A DNA stretch of 64,000 bases from Shewanella psychromarinicola (GCF_003855155.1 NZ_CP034073.1:1984001-2048000), one strand, 5' to 3'; positions 27,455-36,694 are shown, numbered from the stretch's first letter. Numbers and translations are program-made. The notes: generated by a model not told the origin, from the sequence alone.

Positions 27455-28942
27455 CTATTGCATATGTCGGTAATGTTTATCGAGAGTGACTGCGACCCCA
27501 GACGATTGCACAATACGAGCATGGTGGCGGGTTAAATATCTTGGATCTGTTACGCCGCATGAATGTGCGATCATGATTAAATCATAGTGTAAAAAATGAT
27601 TATAGTTTGCGACACGTACCGATTTATCTTTAGGATCTAAGCCTTTTTGTAGTCGTGTATTATGAGTTGTAATGCCAGTGGGGCAAGTGTCTTTGTTACA
27701 TTGCAGCGATTGAATACAGCCTAAGGCAAACATATTTCCACGGGCGGAAGCAATAAAATCGGCACCAGTGGCTAATGCCCATGCCACATATGAGGGTATG
27801 ATCATTTTCCCCGTAGCAATAATTTTAATGCGTTGCTTAAAGCCGCGTTCATTCAGTAAATCAACCAGTAACGGTAAACTCTGTCGTAGTGGTAAGCCCA
27901 CATTATCCATCAGAGCTTGTGGCGCTGCGCCTGTACCGCCATCGGAACTGTCTAAGGTAAAAAAGTCTGGTGCATGCTCAATACCACGGCGCTCAATTTC
28001 ATCCAGGAATTCGGTTACCCAAGACATATCGCCTAACACAGCCTTAATTCCTGTTGGTTTGCCGGTAATACCTCTTACCTGATTTATCATATCGACAATG
28101 TCAGCTACGTTGTTTAATTCAATGTGTCCATTGGGGCTAATTGAGTCTTGTCCCGCTGGGATCCCGCGAATAATGGCAATTTCTTCAGTCACTTTTATGG
28201 CGGGTAAAATACCACCTTTACCGGGCTTAGCACCTTGGCTTAACTTAATTTCAAACATTTTGACTTCAGGATGCGCTGCAATTTCGGTGAGTTTTTGTGC
28301 GTCTAAATGGCCTTGAGCATTACGGACACCGTATTTAGCTGTGCCTATTTGAAATACTAAATCACAATGACCTTTTAGATGGTAAGGGCTTAATCCTCCC
28401 TCGCCAGTATTGAGCCAACAGCCTGCTTTTGCTGCGCCATGGGATAGTGCTGTAATCGCTGGACGAGACAATGCCCCAAAGCTCATTGCTGATATATGGC
28501 AAATTTTCTCGGTTATGTAAGGGTGATTACAATCGGGGCCAATGGTGACAGCGATGGTTTTATGGGTGTCATGATCATTGATGGGGAATGCTGAGTTCAT
28601 GAACATTACTGCCCCCGGTTTATCTAAGATCTGAGTAGAACCAAACGCAATGGTGCGGTCAACATTTTTAGCGGCGCGATATACCCAACTGCGTTCGGCG
28701 CGATTAAATGGCAGCTCTTCGCGGTCTTGGGCAAAAAAGTATTGTCTAAAAAACTCGCCTTGTTTTTCTAGAATATACCTAAAACGGCCGATGACAGGGT
28801 AGTTATGCCGAATGGCTTGTTTAGTTTGCAGTTTATCAGCGATAAACATGTAAATTACCGCAATGAGCAAGAACCAGAATAACATTAATAAAAGACCAGA
28901 AAAAATATCTATTCCCCACATAAACCAATGTTGTTGCAGCAT
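27455..28942 (-). CDS. membrane-anchored glutamate-synthase-like FMN protein
   Basis: The 495-aa product has a long N-terminal membrane helix (~residues 9-35), then a domain equivalent to the FMN-binding barrel of glutamate synthase large subunit: ISAMSFGALS, NTGEGGLSPYH, KLSQGAKPGKGGILP, and SSDGGTGAAP. The cluster cysteines of GltB appear conserved as C-x5-C-x4-C (CIQSLQCNKDTCPTG), so a 3Fe-4S cluster is possible. The glutaminase and GltD parts are absent, so it is unlikely to be ordinary glutamate synthase. The physiological role is unknown. AAGGA lies 7 nt before the ATG. Confidence 0.88.
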   Translation of the reverse strand: MLQQHWFMWGIDIFSGLLLMLFWFLLIAVIYMFIADKLQTKQAIRHNYPVIGRFRYILEKQGEFFRQYFFAQDREELPFNRAERSWVYRAAKNVDRTIAFGSTQILDKPGAVMFMNSAFPINDHDTHKTIAVTIGPDCNHPYITEKICHISAMSFGALSRPAITALSHGAAKAGCWLNTGEGGLSPYHLKGHCDLVFQIGTAKYGVRNAQGHLDAQKLTEIAAHPEVKMFEIKLSQGAKPGKGGILPAIKVTEEIAIIRGIPAGQDSISPNGHIELNNVADIVDMINQVRGITGKPTGIKAVLGDMSWVTEFLDEIERRGIEHAPDFFTLDSSDGGTGAAPQALMDNVGLPLRQSLPLLVDLLNERGFKQRIKIIATGKMIIPSYVAWALATGADFIASARGNMFALGCIQSLQCNKDTCPTGITTHNTRLQKGLDPKDKSVRVANYNHFLHYDLIMIAHSCGVTDPRYLTRHHARIVQSSGVAVTLDKHYRHMQ

Positions 28943-29352
28943 ATTTTTGTCCTTAATTAAAATTCAGTGTGAGAGACTCAGTATGGGTGATAATGATAAA
29001 ATTAATCTTATTAACTAGCCATATTAGCAATAACCAATACGAGGTAACTATATCGTTACACTTTTGACCTCGTTATCAAACGGTTTTCTTTTGCAGTAGT
29101 AAGGCATTAATTGATGCGATTGTGATGCGTTGAAGCTTACTTTTTCAATTTAGCGGTTATTGCTAATGTACACATTAACGCTGTTATTTGGGCTATCCTT
29201 TACATTATCGTTATGCAATATAGGCCTTTAGTTCGCCATTAATATCGTAAGGGGGTGAATGAGATGAATCGTTATATTTATCTATTATGACTTCAGAGAT
29301 TCATTTTTTGGTCGATATTTAGGCTATCTATTATGCTAAATGAGAAATTATT
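28943..29352. other. 410-bp spacer without a gene
   Basis: A divergent promoter region between the FMN protein gene and the DUF5610 gene. I see no gene, strong hairpin or recognisable operator in it. Confidence 0.6.
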
Positions 29353-29985
29353 ATGGATGTTAACAATGCGGCTTCAACTAATGCGACCCCTGCACTAGAA
29401 AGTAAAAGCACTTCAACCCGTGCCGCCACTTCGTCAACTCAAGCCGCTTCCAATAACGCTAGCTCAGCGGTCAACTTATCCACCAAAATATCAGCGAGCC
29501 AACTCAGTCGTCAAATAATGAATAACAACATTCTGGCAGCACAAGAGGAAGTGAGCATTGCTGCCGGTGACAAGTCCATGGCATTACTTTATCGCGCCGC
29601 GATTGAAGCCATTAACGAAGAGCTTGCACCAATGCGAGGAGAAAACTCAGTCCAAAAGAGCCTTGCGAGTGGGGTGGATTACTCGCCAGAAGCAACTGCT
29701 GATCGTATTGTTAGCTTTGCAACAGCGTTTTTCTCTGTGCATCAACAACAAAACCAATCTATGGTGCTCGATGAACAAGTTGACAGCTTTATGCTCAAAA
29801 TTGGAGATGCAATCGATCACGGCTTTAAAGAGGCAAGTGATATTTTGTCTGGTTTAAAAGTACTAGAGGGCGATATTGCTGCTGGTGTTGATAAAACATA
29901 TGAGCTGATACAGCAAGGGTTAGCGCAATTTAGACAGGATAAGTCGACTAAAGATGGATCACAAAGCGTGACTCAAGCTACTTAG
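29353..29985 (+). CDS. DUF5610-domain protein
   Basis: The 210-aa protein has a low-complexity Ser/Thr/Ala/Asn-rich first 55 residues, then a domain I recognise as DUF5610. Its landmarks are AIEAINEELAPMRGENSVQ, DYSPEATADRIVSFATAFF, MLKIGDAIDHGFKEASDIL and GDIAAGVDKTYELIQQG. The family occurs in marine gammaproteobacteria with no known function; the pattern hints at a surface- or flagellum-linked protein, but this is speculation. No signal peptide is present. The ATG has a weak ribosome binding site. fpr follows 44 bp downstream. Confidence 0.8.
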   Translation: MDVNNAASTNATPALESKSTSTRAATSSTQAASNNASSAVNLSTKISASQLSRQIMNNNILAAQEEVSIAAGDKSMALLYRAAIEAINEELAPMRGENSVQKSLASGVDYSPEATADRIVSFATAFFSVHQQQNQSMVLDEQVDSFMLKIGDAIDHGFKEASDILSGLKVLEGDIAAGVDKTYELIQQGLAQFRQDKSTKDGSQSVTQAT

Positions 29986-30029
29986 TCTCTTATGATTAAG
30001 ATAGGCTTTCAGCGATAAGGATAGTGACT

Positions 30030-30779
30030 ATGTGGACAACGGGTAAGGTAATTGAGCGCATTGATTGGAATGATAAATTATTCTCATTGCGCATCAAAGC
30101 CGATGTCGAACCTTTTATCGCAGGTCAGTTTATTAAGCTCAGCCAAATGCGTGATGAAAAGCGTGTCGCGCGGGCGTATTCACTGGTAAATTCTCCAGGT
30201 ACGGATTATGTCGAAGTGCTGGCGGTGTCGGTAGAGGATGGGCAATTATCTCCAGATCTAAAAGCATTAAACCCAGGAGACACCATTGAAGTGACGCCCA
30301 AAGCGACTGGATTTATGACCTTAGATGAAGTGCCTAACGGCGTATTGCAAGGCAAACATTTGTGGTTCTTTGCTACCGGTACCGCTGTGGGTCCTTTTAT
30401 CTCTATGCTGGCAACGGCAGAACCTTGGCAACGCTTTGAAAAAGTCGTATTAGTTTATGGTGTCAGGTTCGCTGAAGATTTAGCTTATTTAGCAACCATT
30501 AACCAGTTTATTGAACAACATCCACAGCAGTTTGTGTTTATTCCGATTGTGACCCGTGAAGACTATCCTGAAGGGTTATCGTGTCGCATTCCTGATGGCA
30601 TTAGCAGCGGATTAATTGAACAAAAAGCGGGGTTAGGGATTAATGCAGAACATTCTCAAGTGATGATCTGTGGTAACCCAGGGATGATAAGTGACGCTCA
30701 AATAGCCCTAGTAGATAAAGGATTAGCCAAAAATCTTCGACGTGCTCCTGGGCAAATAACGGTCGAAAAATATTGGTAA
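30030..30779 (+). CDS. fpr: ferredoxin/flavodoxin-NADP+ reductase
   Basis: A 249-aa FAD enzyme moving electrons between NADPH and ferredoxin or flavodoxin. The FAD-binding RAYSLVNSPG lies in the N-terminal barrel. The NADP domain has FATGTAVGPFISML, VYGVRFAEDLAYL, and MICGNPGMI. The protein ends VEKYW, the C-terminal aromatic-Trp form of the bacterial Fpr subclass. ATG 30030 has AAGGA 8 nt upstream and is preferred to the GTG at 30024. Confidence 0.93.
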   Translation: MWTTGKVIERIDWNDKLFSLRIKADVEPFIAGQFIKLSQMRDEKRVARAYSLVNSPGTDYVEVLAVSVEDGQLSPDLKALNPGDTIEVTPKATGFMTLDEVPNGVLQGKHLWFFATGTAVGPFISMLATAEPWQRFEKVVLVYGVRFAEDLAYLATINQFIEQHPQQFVFIPIVTREDYPEGLSCRIPDGISSGLIEQKAGLGINAEHSQVMICGNPGMISDAQIALVDKGLAKNLRRAPGQITVEKYW

Positions 30780-31072
30780 TAGTATCGTAAATGAGAATGC
30801 AGTGGTGGCCCTGCTCGCCATATTCACAGACAGTATGATAATAATTGTAATGAATGATCAACCTCTTACCTGACCCAATATGAGTACAATATCGATTACA
30901 AATCAGCTAAATGTGAGTACACTTCGGGTAATGTATATTGAATTAAGATAAGCTATTAATTAGCGGAATTGATAAAAGAAGCTATTGGTTATCTAATGAC
31001 TACTTAATTACATCAAAGCGTTAAGTTATAACCATTTAGGCCGACATAAAGTATTAAGGTAGATGAGTTAAT

Positions 31073-32011
31073 ATGGGTAACCAAGTTATGCCTCGTGAAC
31101 AGTTAGGGATTTGCGCAGAAGGGAATTTACACAGTGTGTACTTGATGTTTAATGCCAATGACGGTGTTGAAGATCAACTACGTCCGTCCATTGCTAATGT
31201 GGCGCAATACATTTACGAACTCACGGATCAGTATGCAGACAGTGCTTTTAATGGCTTTGTGGGTATTGGGGCCAATTTTTGGGATACTTTTTATCCAGAA
31301 GCTCGTCCAGCATTGTTGAAACCTTTTCCTGCAATGAATGACGGTAATCGTGATGCTCCCGCGATGGAATATGATCTGTTTGTTCATATCCGTTGCGATC
31401 GTTATGATATTTTGCATCTTGTTGCTAATGAAATTAATCAAATGTTTGAGGATTTGGTTGAGTTAGTCGATGAAGAGCGCGGTTTTCGATTTATGGACAG
31501 TCGTGATTTAACCGGCTTTGTTGATGGTACTGAAAACCCTAAAGGGCGCCATCGTCAACAAGTTGCGCTCGTCGGTGATGAAGATCAAGACTTTGTATCT
31601 GGTAGTTATCTACATGTGCAAAAATACATGCATAACTTAAGTAAATGGCATCGTTTACCACTTAAAAAACAAGAAGATATTTTTGGTCGAACCAAAGTTG
31701 ATGATATTGAGTACGAGTCAGAAGATAAGCCATTAACCAGCCATACGAAACGAGTCAATTTAAAGGACCCACAGGGTAAAGCATTAGAGATTTTACGCCA
31801 AAGCATGCCATATGGTTCGATTAGAGAACAAGGGCTAATGTTTCTTTCTGTATGCCGTACACCTGATAACTTCGAAAAAATGCTCCGCAGTATGGTGCAC
31901 GGTGATGGTCATGGAAATCATGATCATCTAATGTCGTTTACTAAAGCGTTGACTGGGTCGTCATTTTTTGTACCATCACTGGATTTTTTAACTCAATTTG
32001 ATGATGTGTAA
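31073..32011 (+). CDS. DyP-type heme peroxidase (TyrA-like)
   Basis: The 312-aa protein belongs to the dye-decolourising peroxidases. The catalytic GxxDG motif is GFVDGTENPKGR; a ferredoxin-like duplicated fold and a distal arginine near the C-terminal half (VCRTPDNFEKML) fit the class B/TyrA form, a type known in Shewanella oneidensis. The heme-ligand His is probably in the segment around HTKRVN. No Tat or Sec signal is present, so it is cytosolic. ATGs at 31073 and 31088 are both possible; no strong ribosome binding site is seen. Confidence 0.9.
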   Translation: MGNQVMPREQLGICAEGNLHSVYLMFNANDGVEDQLRPSIANVAQYIYELTDQYADSAFNGFVGIGANFWDTFYPEARPALLKPFPAMNDGNRDAPAMEYDLFVHIRCDRYDILHLVANEINQMFEDLVELVDEERGFRFMDSRDLTGFVDGTENPKGRHRQQVALVGDEDQDFVSGSYLHVQKYMHNLSKWHRLPLKKQEDIFGRTKVDDIEYESEDKPLTSHTKRVNLKDPQGKALEILRQSMPYGSIREQGLMFLSVCRTPDNFEKMLRSMVHGDGHGNHDHLMSFTKALTGSSFFVPSLDFLTQFDDV

Positions 32012-32029
32012 ACGCCGATCCTAGGCAAT

Positions 32030-32058
32030 AAAAAAGCAATGCCATGGCATTGCTTTTT
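32030..32058. terminator. bidirectional terminator between dyp and argR
   Basis: The palindrome gcaatgcc/ggcattgc (32036-32053) is flanked by A and T runs, so it can stop both the peroxidase transcript and the convergent argR transcript. Confidence 0.9.
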
Positions 32059-32074
32059 TATTGGAACGGTTTTT

Positions 32075-32545
32075 TTATTCACTATAGTTGAATAAGGATC
32101 TAACCGTTTCGAGAGTATCATCAATAGTTTTTATGCTTGCTGGGCAAATAAAAATAGTATCATCGCCGGCAATGGTACCTAATATGCCTTCTGGTTTGCC
32201 TATTGAATCGAGCAAACGTGCAATTAATTGCGCTGCACCTGGGCTGGTTCTTACCACAATCATGGCTTGGTTATGGTCAACATCCAGTACTAAATTCTTA
32301 ACTGGACTACCCGCAGTCGGAACGCCTAGCTCGGCAGGGAGGCAATACACCATCTCTTGCTTAGCATTTCGAGTTCGCACAGCACCAAACTTGCTGAGCA
32401 TGCGAGAGACCTTAGATTGATTAATATTACCGAATCCTTCGGCTTGAAGCGCAATAACAATCTCGCTTTGGCTTCCAAAACGTTCTTCTTTCAGAATCGC
32501 CTTAAAAGTTCGAACGAGCTCATCCTGATTTCTTGTCGCTGGCAT
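32075..32545 (-). CDS. argR: arginine repressor ArgR
   Basis: A 156-aa hexameric repressor. Its N-terminal winged helix reads [29 protein letters not shown], and its C-terminal arginine-binding domain has [15 protein letters not shown] and [11 protein letters not shown] (Asp pair contacting arginine). With arginine it represses arginine biosynthesis genes. An ARG box lies ~90 bp upstream, suggesting autoregulation. In E. coli and many relatives mdh sits divergently beside argR; here the upstream neighbour is a META-domain lipoprotein gene instead. Confidence 0.95.
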   Translation of the reverse strand: MPATRNQDELVRTFKAILKEERFGSQSEIVIALQAEGFGNINQSKVSRMLSKFGAVRTRNAKQEMVYCLPAELGVPTAGSPVKNLVLDVDHNQAMIVVRTSPGAAQLIARLLDSIGKPEGILGTIAGDDTIFICPASIKTIDDTLETVRSLFNYSE

Positions 32546-32631
32546 AGTGATAATTCATCTTATAGTTGTTATTCAAAAAACTAGCATATTTTGAATATAT
32601 TGGCTTGTTAAGTCAAGAAAGAATCAGATTT

Positions 32632-32649
32632 ATTGAATAAAAATTCATT
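32632..32649. promoter_or_regulatory. ARG box upstream of argR
   Basis: ATTGAATAAAAATTCATT contains the perfect palindrome TGAAT-aaaa-ATTCA and fits the 18-bp ArgR consensus (wnTGAATwwwwATTCAnw). A weaker half-like sequence lies 3 bp to the left (32611-32628), the usual spacing for paired ARG boxes. Confidence 0.7.
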
Positions 32650-32740
32650 TTACAGTGGAACTTTAAGCTGACACTTGGGTGAGTAATAAGTCTACCGACT
32701 TAAGTGAATAATTCACAGTATTGAGGTTATAAACTATAAA

Positions 32741-33229
32741 TTAATAGGGTGCAGTATTTAAAGAGGCTTTATCGGACGACTCGTTATATAACGATTCTTT
32801 GTATAACGATCGTGGCGATGATTGTTTTGTTAGTACCAATAGCGTATCACCCTTTTCAGACAGCAGATTGAGTTTGCCTTTTGAGAAATCAATCTGTTGT
32901 ACCTGTGCAATAGCGTGCATCAAATCCGCTTCTTGGGCCATTAAACTATCTACACAAGCTTTCATAGTTGAACCCGACGGTGCCATTTGGAGTCGATTTC
33001 CTTGTTGATTGTAATGACCAAAAAATTGATTACAGCTGTTATTGCCGCTTAACTCACCATTTTGGGCAAAAACTAATTTTGCTGGGCTATTATTAATGGT
33101 AGGAGTGTCAAGGACGACTTCTACATGCCAAGTACCAATTAATTGTTCATTTGAGACAATTTGAGTGTGGTTTTGACAAGCACTAAGGCCTAAAAATATA
33201 ACGGTGGCGCCAAGAATATGCTTTATCAT
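32741..33229 (-). CDS. META-domain lipoprotein (HslJ-like)
   Basis: The 162-aa protein has a lipoprotein signal (LGLSACQNH, Cys ~residue 18) and a META domain: LIGTWHV, KLVFAQNGELSGNNSCNQFFG, GNRLQMAPSGSTMKAC, then a final beta strand. The domain is shared with HslJ, linked in E. coli to heat and novobiocin resistance; its molecular function is unclear. The C-terminal ~25 residues (SSPRSLYKESLYNESSDKA) contain a duplicated ESLYNE/KESLY-like segment and look disordered. Confidence 0.85.
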   Translation of the reverse strand: MIKHILGATVIFLGLSACQNHTQIVSNEQLIGTWHVEVVLDTPTINNSPAKLVFAQNGELSGNNSCNQFFGHYNQQGNRLQMAPSGSTMKACVDSLMAQEADLMHAIAQVQQIDFSKGKLNLLSEKGDTLLVLTKQSSPRSLYKESLYNESSDKASLNTAPY

Positions 33230-33351
33230 GCGAAGAGAGTTCCAAATACGAAAAAATTGCCGTTATTCTACTACTTGAAGGTGAGTAAGAGCGTAAATAA
33301 TTGTAATTTTTCGGATTAATGAACATTATTTAACGTATTAAAGAGTCTAAA

Positions 33352-33570
33352 ATGATCAAATTACTCAAAGTGTTGCATATCGTTGGTTTAATCATGTTGC
33401 TGGTGGGCGTAGGATTATATTGGCAAAGTGATATAGGCCAGCAAGTCAGTGGTATATTAGTCATTGCCTTACTTATTGGTGTGGGGACATTAATTATGTC
33501 TCCGCTGCCTGTTGCGCTAGTGATAGAATGGTCTAAGAAACAATCTCCCAATTTAGGGTCAAAGGAATAA
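33352..33570 (+). CDS. small two-helix membrane protein
   Basis: A 72-aa protein with two hydrophobic segments (VLHIVGLIMLLVGVGLYW and GILVIALLIGVGTLIM) and a short charged tail (EWSKKQSPNLGSKE). I do not recognise a family. The stop is followed 3 bp later by the TTG start of the acetyltransferase gene, with AAGGAA (its ribosome binding site) at the very end of this frame, so the pair is probably one operon. Confidence 0.7.
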   Translation: MIKLLKVLHIVGLIMLLVGVGLYWQSDIGQQVSGILVIALLIGVGTLIMSPLPVALVIEWSKKQSPNLGSKE

Positions 33571-33573
33571 TCA

Positions 33574-34140
33574 TTGTCATTTATTATCCGTAAGGCGTTA
33601 TTAACCGATGTTGCTGCTATTGTGCAGTTAGAACGTGCTCATGTAGATGATGAGTTGCTAGGTTCAAATAACCAACTTCATGCTCATTCACTCAGCAAAG
33701 GCGAGGTGATACAGCTTATCAATCAGCATTGGTTTATCGTGGCAGAAGAGCAAGAGCAAATCATTGGTTATGTGATGGCAGCCAAATGGTCCTTTCTTTC
33801 CGCGCAACCATTGTATCGCCATATTATTCAAAAAATTAAGTTTACCGATTTAGAGGGACAAACTTTATCGACCACTAATTCATGCCAATATGGGCCGGTT
33901 TGGATCCAAGAATCAAAACGTGGCAAAGGAGTATTTTCGGCGTTAGTCACTGAATTAAAAAAACAAGTAAGCAATACCTTTCCATTTATGATTACGTATG
34001 TCGCCGCAGACAATGCGCGTTCATTAGCCGCACATCAACAAAAAGCGGCGATGACAGAGATTGATCAATTTAGTTTTGAACAACGTGATTATTGTTTACT
34101 GGCCACTGCCACTGCCACTGCCACGGTAAATGGTATCTGA
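33574..34140 (+). CDS. GNAT-family N-acetyltransferase with microsatellite tail
   Basis: A 188-aa acetyltransferase: IRKALLTDVAAIVQLERAH at the N-terminus, IIGYVMAAKW (beta-4), YGPVWIQESKRGKGVFSALV (acetyl-CoA pyrophosphate loop, R-G-K-G) and NARSLAAHQQ in the last helix. The substrate is unknown. The start is a TTG with AAGGAA 6 nt upstream. The C-terminal ATATATATV comes from an in-frame 6-bp repeat (34102-34124) whose copy number could change the tail length without shifting the frame. Confidence 0.82.
   Translation: MSFIIRKALLTDVAAIVQLERAHVDDELLGSNNQLHAHSLSKGEVIQLINQHWFIVAEEQEQIIGYVMAAKWSFLSAQPLYRHIIQKIKFTDLEGQTLSTTNSCQYGPVWIQESKRGKGVFSALVTELKKQVSNTFPFMITYVAADNARSLAAHQQKAAMTEIDQFSFEQRDYCLLATATATATVNGI
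34102..34124 (+). repeat. 6-bp microsatellite (gccact, 3.8 copies)
   Basis: It lies within the 3' end of the acetyltransferase gene and encodes the Ala-Thr repeats. Unit length is a multiple of three, so slippage would not shift the frame. Confidence 0.9.
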
Positions 34141-34378
34141 TCAATTGTGTCGTTAAGGTGGTTATTTAACGTCAAGGCGGTATAAGGGATGGGATATATC
34201 GATAAAAACCGATTTATTTCAAGTCTGCAATATCAAACTGGCCATTGGCTTTGCTAACAAGGGACATTGACGTGTTAGTTGTGGCCCTATTGTCAGTCAA
34301 TGCAACACCGATAGCAGGACAAAGAGTTGTTTGATTATCGTTTGCTATCCCGAGCTGAGGTTATTTATTAGGAATATT

Positions 34379-34735
34379 ATGAGTACTGACTTTGAAACCC
34401 TTTTTTTACCTTACCTTGGCTTAAGGTTATCGGCGTTTGACAATATGAAGCTGATTGCTGCGGTATTGACTGACGCGAGTGAGACGTTTGAGTGTGTTGC
34501 AGCTGATTTACAAGATGAAGATGATCCACAGTTGCAGCAGTCGGGATATTTTGTGTGCTGGCAACAAACGTGGTTATTTTGTGGGGTAACCAATGATTAC
34601 CATGCAGCGATTACATTGTTTACCCAAGTCGAGCGGATTAATAAGGCGTCAATTTGTGTCAAAGTGGTGCCAGTAATGACCATGCCGCAAGTATCGTTTA
34701 TGTGTGTTGAAACGGCTCATTTTGATCATTGTTAA
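34379..34735 (+). CDS. hypothetical cysteine-containing protein, 118 aa
   Basis: The ATG at 34379 follows AGGA with a 6-nt spacer and opens MSTDFETLFLPYLGLRLSAF. The protein is acidic, with seven cysteines spread along it (for example FECVAADL, YFVCWQQTWLFCGV, CVETAHFDHC), and no signal peptide. I do not recognise a family. The longer frame from 34331 lacks a ribosome binding site. It is convergent with the second acetyltransferase gene. Confidence 0.65.
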   Translation: MSTDFETLFLPYLGLRLSAFDNMKLIAAVLTDASETFECVAADLQDEDDPQLQQSGYFVCWQQTWLFCGVTNDYHAAITLFTQVERINKASICVKVVPVMTMPQVSFMCVETAHFDHC

Positions 34736-34754
34736 TGAGCCTATCACCCCGTAT

Positions 34755-35390
34755 TTATGGCGCTGTCACTTCAGCGTCATGGAGTTGCATTATCACTAAT
34801 GGCCGTTGCTCACTGTGATATCGATGATATAACTGCATTATCTCTGCCGGTAACCTAGCAAACGCACTCGGGTCTATCACCATAAAGTGCTGCCGTTGAT
34901 ATAAGCCAATTAACCAGGGGTGGGCAAATAAGAAGCAATGTCTACTCGTTAATTTGGGCGCGATAAATTGCAATAACTGACTTGAAAGTTGTTGGCCACG
35001 ATAGTGAGGATGGACTAATAATCCACTTATCAATTGATATTGGCCTATCGGTTTAATTCTTATTGCGGCAACGATTGTTTGCTGATTTAAGTCTGTGCTA
35101 TCTGTGCCAGAAGAGTGTAGGTGATGAATCACTGCAACCGCTTCTTTTTGGGCTAATCGAGCATAAGGCATATGCTGACGATAAAATAATTTGAGTGCAG
35201 ACCACGCTTTTATAGCAGAAAGTTTACTGGCACAGTGCTTGATAGCCGTGAGTTCAATCGCAGTCGGATTAGTTGCAGTCGGATTAGTTGCTCTTGGGTT
35301 AACCGCAATGGATTTAGTCGCAACAGATGGCTGGTGGTTTGCCGTTATCTTTGTGTCTAGCCAAGTGGGGTGATACATAACGTGAGCCAT
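34755..35390 (-). CDS. GNAT-family acetyltransferase with repetitive N-terminus
   Basis: The C-terminal ~140 residues form a GNAT domain: VVHHL-like strand AVAVIHHLHS, IVAAIRIKPIG, LISGLLVHPHYRGQQLSSQLL (acetyl-CoA loop) and GLYQRQHFMVID at the end. The first ~65 residues are unlike a GNAT and contain a five-residue repeat (ATNPT/ATNPT, then related segments) made by a 15-bp DNA repeat at 35260-35289. Start choice is uncertain: ATG 35390, ATG 35378 or TTG 35402. No operon partner is seen. Confidence 0.75.
   Translation of the reverse strand: MAHVMYHPTWLDTKITANHQPSVATKSIAVNPRATNPTATNPTAIELTAIKHCASKLSAIKAWSALKLFYRQHMPYARLAQKEAVAVIHHLHSSGTDSTDLNQQTIVAAIRIKPIGQYQLISGLLVHPHYRGQQLSSQLLQFIAPKLTSRHCFLFAHPWLIGLYQRQHFMVIDPSAFARLPAEIMQLYHRYHSEQRPLVIMQLHDAEVTAP
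35260..35289. repeat. 15-bp in-frame direct repeat
   Basis: gcagtcggattagtt occurs twice in tandem, with diverged versions on either side. It encodes the ATNPT repeats in the N-terminal part of the acetyltransferase. Confidence 0.8.
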
Positions 35391-35428
35391 TTGTGAGATC
35401 AAATAATAGTCTAATAAATCAGATAAAA

Positions 35429-35451
35429 TAAAACCGCCAATGGCGGTTTTA
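35429..35451. terminator. metK terminator
   Basis: An 11-bp arm on each side of aaaaccgcca/tggcggtttt with T-rich flanks. A second longer inverted repeat (35469-35493, cttagcct/aggctaag, with atatcg/cgatat outside) lies just 3' of metK. Either could end the metK transcript on the minus strand. Confidence 0.8.
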
Positions 35452-35511
35452 TTTTTGATATCGTTTTGCTTAGCCTAAAGTCGCTAGGCTAAGACGATAT
35501 GCGTTTCTTCA

Positions 35512-36663
35512 TTATAGCCCAGCATCAGCCCGAAGGATTTCAGCTTTATCTGTCGCTTCCCAAGGGAATATATCGCGACCGAAATGACCATAAGCAGCGG
35601 TTTGTTGGTAGATTGGACGTGCCAAATCTAGCATTGCCGTTAAGCCATATGGACGTAACTCAAAGTGTTGACGAATCAATTTGATTAACACTTCTTCAGA
35701 CACTTTACCGGTACCGAATGTTTCAATACTGATAGATGTTGGCTCTGCCACACCAATGGCGTAAGACACTTGAAGTTCACAGCGATCAGCAAGGCCAGCC
35801 GCAACAATGTTTTTAGCCACATAACGTGCAGCGTAAGCGGCACTTCGATCTACTTTAGATGGGTCTTTACCAGAGAATGCTCCGCCGCCATGACGGGCCA
35901 TTCCGCCGTAAGTATCTACGATAATCTTACGTCCGGTTAAACCACAATCACCAACAGGTCCACCAATTACAAAGCGACCGGTAGGATTAATAAAGTATTT
36001 AGTGTCTTTATTTAACCATTGTGCCGGTAATACAGGCTTGATGATGGTTTCCATTACCGCTTCAATCAAATCAGCTTGTTTCACGTCTTCACGATGTTGC
36101 GTTGACAATACAATCGCATCGATACCGATGATTTTGCCATCGTCATAGGCAAACGTTACTTGGCTTTTCGCATCTGGGCGTAACCAAGGTAGGGTGCCAT
36201 CTTTACGCACTTCAGACTGACGCTTAACTAATTTGTGCGCGTAAGTGATAGGTGCAGGCATCAATACATCGGTTTCATTGCTGGCATAGCCAAACATTAA
36301 GCCCTGGTCACCCGCGCCTTGTTCAGCCGGATCTGAGCGATCAACACCTTGATTAATGTCTGGTGACTGTTTGCCAATGGCGTTCAGTACAGCACATGAA
36401 TCTGCATCAAAACCCATATCCGAATTGGTGTAACCGATTTCGCGCACGGTTTTACGGGTAATTTCTTCAATATCTACCCAAGCAGAAGTGGTGACTTCGC
36501 CGCCCACTAATACCATACCGGTTTTAACATATGTTTCGCACGCAACACGAGCTTTTGGATCTTGCTCAAGTATTGCGTCTAATACCGCATCAGAAATCTG
36601 ATCGGCGATTTTATCTGGATGACCTTCTGAGACAGACTCAGAGGTAAACAAGTGCTTTGCCAT
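35512..36663 (-). CDS. metK: S-adenosylmethionine synthetase
   Basis: The 383-aa enzyme makes S-adenosylmethionine from methionine and ATP. Both family signatures are present: [12 protein letters not shown] and the phosphate loop [16 protein letters not shown]. The N-terminus [20 protein letters not shown] contains the catalytic His, and [11 protein letters not shown] is also conserved. The length matches E. coli MetK (384). It stands alone, and tandem met boxes upstream point to MetJ repression. Confidence 0.97.
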   Translation of the reverse strand: MAKHLFTSESVSEGHPDKIADQISDAVLDAILEQDPKARVACETYVKTGMVLVGGEVTTSAWVDIEEITRKTVREIGYTNSDMGFDADSCAVLNAIGKQSPDINQGVDRSDPAEQGAGDQGLMFGYASNETDVLMPAPITYAHKLVKRQSEVRKDGTLPWLRPDAKSQVTFAYDDGKIIGIDAIVLSTQHREDVKQADLIEAVMETIIKPVLPAQWLNKDTKYFINPTGRFVIGGPVGDCGLTGRKIIVDTYGGMARHGGGAFSGKDPSKVDRSAAYAARYVAKNIVAAGLADRCELQVSYAIGVAEPTSISIETFGTGKVSEEVLIKLIRQHFELRPYGLTAMLDLARPIYQQTAAYGHFGRDIFPWEATDKAEILRADAGL

Positions 36664-36694
36664 AATAGGAAAATCTCGTTGGTTGCATTTGAAT

